Source of the DNA: an uncultured Christensenella sp. | Lineage (GTDB): Bacteria > Bacillota > Clostridia > Christensenellales > Borkfalkiaceae | Direction: 5' to 3' | DNA length: 26,192 nucleotides | Assembly: GCA_910578655.1 (NCBI GenBank) | Contig: CAJTQE010000021.1 | Coordinates: 1 to 26,192, forward strand | Part shown: one piece after another, positions 20,324 to 26,192 of the stretch | How positions within the stretch are numbered: the stretch's first letter is position 1 | Layout of the letters: every line of letters begins with the position of its first letter | The notes under the pieces: model-generated | The model's input: only the letters and a program-made list of their open reading frames with translations | What the model was told of the DNA's origin: nothing | The model's database searches: none | Translations under genes and position numbers: made by a program

Positions 20324-21338
20324 TTTCCACCGCAAAGTCTACGTTTTCAAGAAGTTTTTCTACCGAGCCTATCAGGTTATTGCGGTAAATCGTTACCGCG
20401 TTTGCAATAGAATTTGCTATTGTTACGGGCTTAGAGGTTCCGTGACTTTTAACTACGGGCTTTCTAAGGCCGAGCAGCAACGCTCCTCCTACCTTGTCGA
20501 AATCGAGCCGTGCGCGCATACGCTTTATTGCTTTGCGTATAAACAGATAACCGAGCTTTGTAAAAAGCGAAGCAGACAGCTCTTTTTTCATAGTGTCAAG
20601 CACCAGCTTGCCGCATCCCTCTATCGATTTAAGCGCGATATTTCCCGAAAACCCGTCCGCGACAACCACGTCACAGTCGCCCATCATTATATCCCTGCCC
20701 TCGACGTTGCCGACAAAGTTGATATCTTTCATCTCCGACATAAGTTTATATGTTTCCTGACGGAGAGGGTCGCCCTTGTGTTCTTCGGTTCCGTTGTTCA
20801 AAAGCCCGACTCTGGGGTTTTCGGTGCCTAACGAAGCCGAAGCGTAGGCGCTGCCCAAAAGCGCAAACTGACATAGCATTGTGCTCTTGCATTCCGCGTT
20901 TGCTCCGCAGTCTACGAGAAGAGTCATACCTCCGCGCGAGTTGGGAATTGCGCAGCACAGCGCAGGGCGTTTAATTCCGCGTATACGCCCCAAAATGAGC
21001 TGACCGCCGACTATCGTCGCGCCGGAAGAACCGGCAGTTACCAGTCCGCATATATCTTCCTCTTTTTTCAGCATCCAGTAAGCCGCGATAAGCGACGACT
21101 GTTTTCTTTTGACCGCTTCCGTAGGAATATCGTTCATTTCGATAACGTCCGGACAATCGACTATTTCTAGACGGGATTTATCGTAGCTGTATTTTTTAAG
21201 CTCAGACTCTATTACTTCCTTTCTTCCCGTAAGTATTAAATGTAGCTGCTTGTCCCTTTCAAGCGCAAGCACCGCTCCGCCGACAGTAGACTTGGGGGCG
21301 TTGTCGCCGCCCATTGCGTCTAAAATAATTTTTATCAT
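20316..21338 (-). CDS. plsX: Phosphate acyltransferase PlsX
   Basis: 340 residues from the ATG at 21338, which begins the conserved MIKIILDAMGGDNAPK. It makes acyl-phosphate from acyl-ACP for phospholipid synthesis with PlsY. Other signatures: VTAGSSGATIVGGQLILGRI, LVDCGANAECKS, GLLNNGTEEHKGD, and the C-terminal GGALLLGLRKPVVKSHGTS. An in-frame ATG 12 codons upstream sits on the promoter -10 and is not plausible. It opens the operon with rnc, smc and ftsY; fabD, fabG and acpP, often found between plsX and rnc, are missing here. Confidence 0.95.
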   Translation of the reverse strand: MIKIILDAMGGDNAPKSTVGGAVLALERDKQLHLILTGRKEVIESELKKYSYDKSRLEIVDCPDVIEMNDIPTEAVKRKQSSLIAAYWMLKKEEDICGLVTAGSSGATIVGGQLILGRIRGIKRPALCCAIPNSRGGMTLLVDCGANAECKSTMLCQFALLGSAYASASLGTENPRVGLLNNGTEEHKGDPLRQETYKLMSEMKDINFVGNVEGRDIMMGDCDVVVADGFSGNIALKSIEGCGKLVLDTMKKELSASLFTKLGYLFIRKAIKRMRARLDFDKVGGALLLGLRKPVVKSHGTSKPVTIANSIANAVTIYRNNLIGSVEKLLENVDFAVENE

Positions 21339-21372
21339 AAATTTACTACCGAATATAATTTTTCTGTTTAGC

Positions 21373-21401
21373 ATTATACCATAGCATAACTAAAAAGACA
21401 A
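21373..21401 (-). promoter_or_regulatory. Strong sigma-A promoter of the plsX operon
   Basis: On the minus strand TTGTCT (21401-21396), 17 bases, then TATAAT (21378-21373), with TG one base before the -10 box (extended -10). The predicted start is about 30 bases before the plsX ATG. Confidence 0.85.
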
Positions 21402-21408
21402 ACAATTA

Positions 21409-22212
21409 CTAAATATTTTCAGAAATTTCAGGCGGCAGTTCTTCCGGTTTTAAAGAAATTTTCTTTTGCGGCGCGTACTTGTCCCGTCTTAAAAGTTTGG
21501 AATGGGATATCCCGTTCCTTGTAACCGTAATATAGCCCTCGCTTATGATTCCGTCCTTGCCGTCTCTTACCATTTGCTCGTTATCCGTAAATTCTTCCGG
21601 GGCGGTTATAATGCCCGTCACGCGAGAACTGCACGAATACCTTGCGCCGAAATCCCTGCCGTAGATTTTAAAAGTTACCGAACCGCCGTTAAACGACGAC
21701 GTTATATAAATAAGACTGCCCGTAGTATTTACAAACTTCAAATCAAAATCCGTTCCGCTGACCATCGCGTCGCGCGAGGGCGGAACGTAGCTTACAGGCA
21801 GAGAATGGGCGTGGTATTCGCTTATCTTGCAACCGGATAAAAGAGCGGCGTTATATAATGTAGTACTGACCTGACACACCCCTCCGCCGTAGCCGGCGAC
21901 ATATTCCCCGTCCTTGATTATCGCCGCACGCTTAAAACCCCTTTCGGGCGTACGCTGTCCGACAGCGGCGTTGAACGAAAAAGTCTCGCCGCATCTTACG
22001 GTGCTGCCGTTTATCAATTCGGACGCAAGGCGGATATTGTGCGAACGCGCCTTGTTGTTGCCGTCGAATTCAGTAGTAAACGCAGACAGCAGTTTCACGT
22101 CGAATTTTTCGCCCTTAGATACGGTGTGCGAAAAGCCGCTGAAAAAAACGATGCCCGTCGTCAAGACGAGCATAACCATAATAATTTTTAAGTATTTGAA
22201 AGTCTTTGCCAA
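21409..22212 (-). CDS. VanW-family protein with N-terminal membrane anchor
   Basis: 267 residues from a TTG at 22212, chosen because GAGAGGAAC stands just before it. It gives a short basic head (AKTFKYLK), then a hydrophobic helix (IIMVMLVLTTGIVFFSGF). The VanW domain follows: RSHNIRLASELINGSTVRCG, ETFSFNAAVGQRTPERGF, YGGGVCQVSTTLYNAALLSG, SLPVSYVPPSRDAMV. A C-terminal segment (about 175-240) may be G5-like. The protein is probably anchored with its domain outside the cell. VanW is named from vancomycin-resistance clusters, but its activity is not established; no other van genes are present. It overlaps the upstream PHP gene by 25 bases. A longer frame starting at 22296 would overlap by 109. 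Confidence 0.85.
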   Translation of the reverse strand: MAKTFKYLKIIMVMLVLTTGIVFFSGFSHTVSKGEKFDVKLLSAFTTEFDGNNKARSHNIRLASELINGSTVRCGETFSFNAAVGQRTPERGFKRAAIIKDGEYVAGYGGGVCQVSTTLYNAALLSGCKISEYHAHSLPVSYVPPSRDAMVSGTDFDLKFVNTTGSLIYITSSFNGGSVTFKIYGRDFGARYSCSSRVTGIITAPEEFTDNEQMVRDGKDGIISEGYITVTRNGISHSKLLRRDKYAPQKKISLKPEELPPEISENI

Positions 22213-23018
22213 AGTTCCTCTCCGCAATCGAATACGGGTGTGCCGATACGTTTGCTGCCGTCCTTTATATGGGTATCGGAACCGCCGGTCACGCAAAGTC
22301 CGTATTCTTTTGCCATCTCCTTGTAATACTCCGTCTGTAATTGAGTATGCGTAGAATAGACAGCTTCTATGCCTTTAAGACCGCAAGCGACCATACTTTT
22401 GACTTTTGAAATTAATTCCTCTTTTTCAAGTTCTATCCTGCCCGGATGCGCAAGCGAGGCAAAACCTCCGCAGGCGGATATCGCCTCTACCGCCTCTTCC
22501 GGAGACGGACGGCGCAGTTCGGAATAAGCCGGACTTCCGTTTGAAAGGTATTGCGCGTGAAAAGCGAACGGCGAAGAACAATAACCCCTTACCGCTCCGG
22601 CGCGCGCAATGTGCATTGCGTGGATAGGCGCGGCTTGACTTTTTTTGTATTTCGCAACCTCGCTTAGCGTCAATTTGACTCCGCCCCTGTTCAGTTTGGT
22701 GATTATGTCGTCCGCACGCTCATACGAGCCGTCGCAAAGCTCCTTTAAAAATTCGGCGAATACGGGATGTTCGGGGTCGATACCGTAACCGAGAGTGTGC
22801 ACCCTCACGCCTTTGTAATATGCCGAAACTTCTATTCCGCTTACCGCTTTGACTCCGCGTCTAATACAGCAGTCGAAAAGTTCGGGATAGGCAAGCGCGG
22901 TGTCATGGTCAGTGACAGACACAAGTTCGACCCCGTTGGCTTTTGCCGTTGCCGCAATATCGTCGGGCGATTGAAGCCCGTCGGAGTAGTATGTGTGTAA
23001 ATGTAAATCAGCCCTCAC
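22188..23018 (-). CDS. PHP-domain metal-dependent phosphoesterase
   Basis: 276 residues. It starts with GTG at 23018, inside the end of recF (11-base overlap), with GGAGG 11 bases upstream. PHP motifs: RADLHLHTYYSDG, VSVTDHDT, SGIEVSA, a mid-protein insert, SLAHPGR and TGGSDTHIKDG. The metal-binding His and Asp residues are all present. The closest functional group is the YciV/RNase AM type (3',5'-nucleotide or RNA 5'-end phosphatase/exonuclease), but the substrate cannot be decided from sequence alone. It is co-transcribed with recF and vanW. Confidence 0.88.
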   Translation of the reverse strand: MRADLHLHTYYSDGLQSPDDIAATAKANGVELVSVTDHDTALAYPELFDCCIRRGVKAVSGIEVSAYYKGVRVHTLGYGIDPEHPVFAEFLKELCDGSYERADDIITKLNRGGVKLTLSEVAKYKKSQAAPIHAMHIARAGAVRGYCSSPFAFHAQYLSNGSPAYSELRRPSPEEAVEAISACGGFASLAHPGRIELEKEELISKVKSMVACGLKGIEAVYSTHTQLQTEYYKEMAKEYGLCVTGGSDTHIKDGSKRIGTPVFDCGEELWQRLSNT

Positions 23019-24099
23019 TTTTTATTTTTCCTCCGTCGATTTTTATCTTGTTTGCAACCTTGCCGTAGAGAACGCGTTCGGCGTGAGTACAGGTTAAAAT
23101 AGTTTGCAAGTCCTGAGTGTAGCATACCAGCTTTTTTCGGCGCGGCAGGTCAAGCTCGCTCATAACGTCGTCCAAAATAAGCACGGGATACTCGCCCGAC
23201 ATATCTTTGAAAATTTCCACTTCGGCAAGCTTTAACGACAGCGCCGCCGTGCGCGTCTGTCCCTGAGACGCAAAACTCTTCGCGTCGTCGCCGTTTATCG
23301 CTATATCCAAATCGTCGCGGTGAGGTCCGGACGCGGTAAAACCCAGCCTTACGTCACGCTCTCTGTTTGCCGAAAATTCGTCAAAAAAACGTTTTTCAAG
23401 TTCCTTTTCGTCGCCTGCGTATTTTTTATCGAGGCTTACCGCAAGCGTTTCCGCTCCGTCCGTTAAATGCGAATGTATCTTTTGGGCTATCGGGGCAATG
23501 TTTGCGCAAAACTCCGCCCTCTTACAGGCAACCTGAGCGGCGTATTTGGCAAACTGCTCGTCCCACACGGGCAGAGTATCGAACACAAGTCCCATATCCC
23601 TGTCCTTTAAAAGGTTGTTGCGCTGTTCCAAAATTTTATTATATCGTGAAAGCGCGACGTAGTAAGGTTTGCAAAGCTGTGAAATTGAGACGTTTAAAAA
23701 CCGCCTTCGTTCATCGGGGCCGTCCTGAATTAGTCTGAGTTCGTGCGGAGAGAAAAATATGCCGAATATATTGCCGAGTATATCCGCCGTTTTAGTTATC
23801 TTAGTGCCGTTCACCCGCACTTCCCTGCCGTTTTCTCTTATCTGCGCATACAGCTCAACTTCACCGTACCTGCCCTCCGCTACGGCGGAAATTTCGGCGC
23901 AGTCGCAGCCGTGACGGATAAGCTGTTTGTCGCGCCTGCTTCTCGGCGATACACCCGTGCAAAGATAAAACACCGCCTCCGCACAGTTGGTTTTACCCTG
24001 CGCGTTTCTGCCGAATAAAACGTTTAAACCTTTGGTAAAGTTTACCGTTTCGTCGACGTAATTTCTGAAATTTTTTAATTTTAAATTTTTTATAAACAT
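23008..24099 (-). CDS. recF: DNA replication and repair protein RecF
   Basis: 363 residues, full length. RecF is an SMC-like ATPase that helps load RecA at single-strand gaps. It begins MFIKNLKLKNFRNYVDE, has Walker A GRNAQGKTN (30-38), the signature region SFASQGQTRTAALSLKLAE, and Walker B YPVLILDDVMSELD. It is divergent from dnaA with 91 bases between the start codons. The usual dnaA-dnaN-recF order is broken. It is first in the operon with the PHP and VanW genes. Confidence 0.96.
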   Translation of the reverse strand: MFIKNLKLKNFRNYVDETVNFTKGLNVLFGRNAQGKTNCAEAVFYLCTGVSPRSRRDKQLIRHGCDCAEISAVAEGRYGEVELYAQIRENGREVRVNGTKITKTADILGNIFGIFFSPHELRLIQDGPDERRRFLNVSISQLCKPYYVALSRYNKILEQRNNLLKDRDMGLVFDTLPVWDEQFAKYAAQVACKRAEFCANIAPIAQKIHSHLTDGAETLAVSLDKKYAGDEKELEKRFFDEFSANRERDVRLGFTASGPHRDDLDIAINGDDAKSFASQGQTRTAALSLKLAEVEIFKDMSGEYPVLILDDVMSELDLPRRKKLVCYTQDLQTILTCTHAERVLYGKVANKIKIDGGKIKSEG

Positions 24100-24114
24100 T
24101 TTATCTTAAAACAC

Positions 24115-24143
24115 TTTATTTTGATTGCCTTTTAGTGTATAAT
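24115..24143 (+). promoter_or_regulatory. Probable dnaA promoter
   Basis: TTTATT (24115-24120), 17 bases, then TATAAT (24138-24143). The -10 is perfect and the -35 weak. It lies about 48 bases before the dnaA ATG. No DnaA box (TTATCCACA or close variant) was found in the recF-dnaA gap on either strand, so autoregulation through such a site is not evident. Confidence 0.65.
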
Positions 24144-24144
24144 T

Positions 24145-24173
24145 ATTTTAACAGATTATTTGAAAAAACTCAA
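24145..24173 (-). promoter_or_regulatory. Probable recF promoter
   Basis: On the minus strand TTGAGT (24173-24168), 17 bases, then TAAAAT (24150-24145), about 45 bases before the recF ATG. Its -10 box is one base away from the dnaA -10 box on the other strand, so the two promoters overlap and probably compete. Confidence 0.6.
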
Positions 24174-24190
24174 AGGATTAAAGCACGATT

Positions 24191-25540
24191 ATGGCAGAAA
24201 AGGGCAATTTTGATTTTGTATATAACCCGATAAAGGCAAAAATGCAGGAACTCGTTTCCCTCATTAACTATAAAACATATATCGAAAACCTTGTTCCCGT
24301 CGATATTGACGGGAGATTTATCGTGCTTGAAACTCCTACCGAAAGTTTTGCAAAGTATATCACGGGCACGCTTGCAGACAAAATGCGTGAGGCGATTATT
24401 AAAGCCGACGTCGGCTTGTCGGATTTCAGGCTTAAAGTAGAGGGCAGCGAACGCTTTGCCTATAACGCGCCTGCCGAGGACGTTTATACTCCCCCCACCA
24501 ACATCAACCCTAATTTTACGTTTGACAGTTTCGTCGTCGGAAAAAACAACGAATTCGTTCACGCCGCCGCCTATGCCGTAGCTTGCAATCCGGCAGGCGA
24601 ATTCAACCCCCTATTCATTTACGGCGGAACGGGGCTTGGCAAAACCCATTTAATTCAGGCAATTGCAAATAAGGTCGTCAAGGACAGACCGGAACTCAAA
24701 GTTATTTACGTCACCTGCGAACAGTTTGTAAACGAAATCATCGACACTATGTTTACAAGCCGCGGACCCGACGCGCGCGACAGAAGCAACCGGCTGAGAC
24801 ACTACTACCGCAACGCCGACCTTTTAATTATAGACGATATTCAGTTTATAGAAAACAAGAAAGCCGTACAGGAAGAATTTTTCCATACCTTTAACGAGCT
24901 TGTTGCAAAGGGCAAACAGATAGTAATCTCTTCCGACCATTCCCCCAGCGAGCTGACCGCGCTTGAAGACCGACTGAAAACACGTTTTGCGGGCGGCGGA
25001 CTTTTCGACATACTCCCTCCCGGTTTCGAAACCAAAATTGCAATTTTAAAACGCAAGGCCTTTGAAAAGAAATGTCACGTTCCCGACGACGTTCTCGCGT
25101 TTTTGGCGCAGGATTCCGGCGACGACGTAAGAACGCTTGAAGGCAGACTGATGAAAGTGATATTTGCCGCTAAACTGCACGAAGAACCGTTTTCCGTCGC
25201 GCTTGCCAAAAGCGCACTGCACGAAGCCGTGTCCGAAGGCGGCAAAGAAGAAATAACTCCGCAGAGCATTATTTCGGCAGTGACCGGTTTTTACCGCCTC
25301 AATGACGGCGACATAGTAGGCAAAAGCAAGAAAAAGGAAATCGTCATTCCCCGTCAGATTTGCTGTTATCTTATGTGCGAGCTTTTAAGTCTTCCGCTTA
25401 TCTCCGTCGGCAAAGAACTGGGCGGACGCGACCACACCACTATTTTGTATTCGCGCGACAAGGTTGAAGAAATGTGCCGCATCAATGACAAAATAGCAAA
25501 AGACGTCGACGACATTAAAAATATAATTTTAAAGAAATAA
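24191..25540 (+). CDS. dnaA: Chromosomal replication initiator DnaA
   Basis: 449 residues, typical length. It binds DnaA boxes and opens the origin as an ATP-dependent helical oligomer. Domain I is at about 1-80, with a short linker to ~105. The AAA+ domain has FIYGGTGLGKTH (Walker A, 145-152), LLIIDDIQF (Walker B, Asp215-Asp216) and the sensor region LEDRLKTRFAGGGLFDI. Domain IV ends with the DNA-binding signature LGGRDHTTILYSRDKVEEM. AAAGGA is 13 bases before the ATG, rather far. mnmG follows with no gap. Confidence 0.98.
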   Translation: MAEKGNFDFVYNPIKAKMQELVSLINYKTYIENLVPVDIDGRFIVLETPTESFAKYITGTLADKMREAIIKADVGLSDFRLKVEGSERFAYNAPAEDVYTPPTNINPNFTFDSFVVGKNNEFVHAAAYAVACNPAGEFNPLFIYGGTGLGKTHLIQAIANKVVKDRPELKVIYVTCEQFVNEIIDTMFTSRGPDARDRSNRLRHYYRNADLLIIDDIQFIENKKAVQEEFFHTFNELVAKGKQIVISSDHSPSELTALEDRLKTRFAGGGLFDILPPGFETKIAILKRKAFEKKCHVPDDVLAFLAQDSGDDVRTLEGRLMKVIFAAKLHEEPFSVALAKSALHEAVSEGGKEEITPQSIISAVTGFYRLNDGDIVGKSKKKEIVIPRQICCYLMCELLSLPLISVGKELGGRDHTTILYSRDKVEEMCRINDKIAKDVDDIKNIILKK

Positions 25541-26192
25541 ATGTATCAATTCTCAGAATGTAAATGCGATATCGCCGTAATCGGCGCGGGACACGCAGGC
25601 TGCGAAGCCGCGCTTGCCTGCGCAAGGTTGGGCTTAAAAACTGCTATGCTGACGCTAAATCTTGACAGCATAGCATTTTTAGCGTGCAACCCCTCTATCG
25701 GCGGAACGGGCAAAGGGCATTTAGTGCGCGAAATAGACGCGCTTGGCGGAGAAATGGGCTTAAACGCCGACAAGACCGCCATTCAGATGCGTATGCTAAA
25801 CGCAGGCAAAGGCGAAGCGGTTCAGTCTCTTCGTTGCCAGTGCGATAAAAACGCCTACCACCGCGAAATGAAACGCACGCTTGAAAACACAGAAAACCTG
25901 CGCATAATTCAAGGCGAGGCGAAAGAAATTTTGACCGACGGGAAGCGCGTTACGGGCATACTTACCGTCTACGGCGGTATTATCGAAGCAAAGGCGGTTA
26001 TTATCGCGACGGGCGTATATCTGAACGCCGAAACCGTGACGGGCGAACTTCGGCAAAAAAGCGGGCCTTCCGGCTTTGCGCCTGCAAATTATTTGACCGA
26101 AAGTCTTATAAAACTCGGCTACGAAGTAAGGCGGTTTAAAACGGGTACACCTGCCCGAATTGACAGCCGAACGATAGATTTCAATAAATGCG
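25541..26192 (+). CDS. mnmG: tRNA uridine-5-carboxymethylaminomethyl modification enzyme MnmG (3' end outside window)
   Basis: 217 complete codons are visible; the full protein is usually ~620 residues. With MnmE it makes cmnm5U34 in tRNAs, using FAD. The visible part has the dinucleotide-binding motif IAVIGAGHAGCEAALACARLG, then LACNPSIGGTGKGHLVREIDALGG, KTAIQMRMLNAGKG, and ATGVYLNAE near 165. The ATG directly abuts the dnaA stop (TAAATG) with a weak AAAGAAA upstream, so it is probably co-transcribed and coupled. mnmG is often near the origin, but direct dnaA-mnmG adjacency is uncommon. Confidence 0.95.
   Translation, partial: MYQFSECKCDIAVIGAGHAGCEAALACARLGLKTAMLTLNLDSIAFLACNPSIGGTGKGHLVREIDALGGEMGLNADKTAIQMRMLNAGKGEAVQSLRCQCDKNAYHREMKRTLENTENLRIIQGEAKEILTDGKRVTGILTVYGGIIEAKAVIIATGVYLNAETVTGELRQKSGPSGFAPANYLTESLIKLGYEVRRFKTGTPARIDSRTIDFNKC

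Noticed and set aside
21409..22212. VanW gene as part of a vancomycin-resistance cluster
   Set aside because: No vanA/B-type ligase, vanH, vanX or regulator nearby; VanW-family proteins are common in Bacillota genomes without resistance.
24100..24190. recF-dnaA gap as the replication origin
   Set aside because: No DnaA boxes and only 91 bases, already filled by two promoters and leaders; the origin is probably elsewhere.

Overview
The window looks like chromosomal, origin-proximal core genome of a Bacillota (Clostridia-like) bacterium, probably an uncultured gut lineage. This is suggested by a T-box leader in front of a type 2 isoleucyl-tRNA synthetase, a SpoIIA/SigB-type partner-switching module, a VanW protein, FeoAB, and AGGAGG-type ribosome binding sites with AT-rich sigma-A promoters. 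No CRISPR array, prophage, rRNA or tRNA gene was seen. Taxonomy below phylum is an inference.

Layout. (1) Bases 1-956, + strand: the end of a long acidic, Pro/Glu/Gln-rich protein with a small C-terminal domain; it converges on the next block through a shared terminator. (2) 995-2910, - strand: a sigma-factor module read as STAS antagonist, degenerate HATPase protein, sigma factor, second HATPase protein, with a 175-base spacer carrying two 35-base direct repeats. (3) 2972-5669, - strand: feoA-feoB-RluA-type pseudouridine synthase, tightly overlapping. (4) 5708-9436, - strand: ileS with its own promoter and an Ile-specific T-box leader; a 278-bp TA-flanked inverted-repeat element (MITE-like) sits in stem II of the leader. 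(5) 9455-14873, - strand: promoter-secA-small membrane ORF-prfB-tsaD. (6) 14921-21401, - strand: promoter-plsX-rnc-smc-hairpin-rich spacer-ftsY-terminator. (7) 21409-24173, - strand: promoter-recF-PHP phosphoesterase-vanW. (8) 24115-26192, + strand: promoter-dnaA-mnmG (mnmG is cut by the window end).

The genes are mostly housekeeping: replication start and repair (dnaA, recF), chromosome organisation (smc), protein export and membrane targeting (secA, ftsY), translation (ileS, prfB, tsaD, mnmG, the pseudouridine synthase), lipid synthesis (plsX), RNA processing (rnc) and iron uptake (feoAB). The strand switch between recF and dnaA, with mnmG next to dnaA, fits a location near the replication origin. 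However, dnaN is not between dnaA and recF, and I found no DnaA-box cluster here.

The most interesting points are the mobile-element insertion in the ileS T-box, the sigma factor sandwiched between two degenerate anti-sigma-like proteins, a FeoB with altered G4/G5 motifs and almost no spacer domain, an RNase III that lacks one usual catalytic Asp, an unannotated 43-residue membrane protein between secA and prfB, and two families of intergenic repeats or hairpins.
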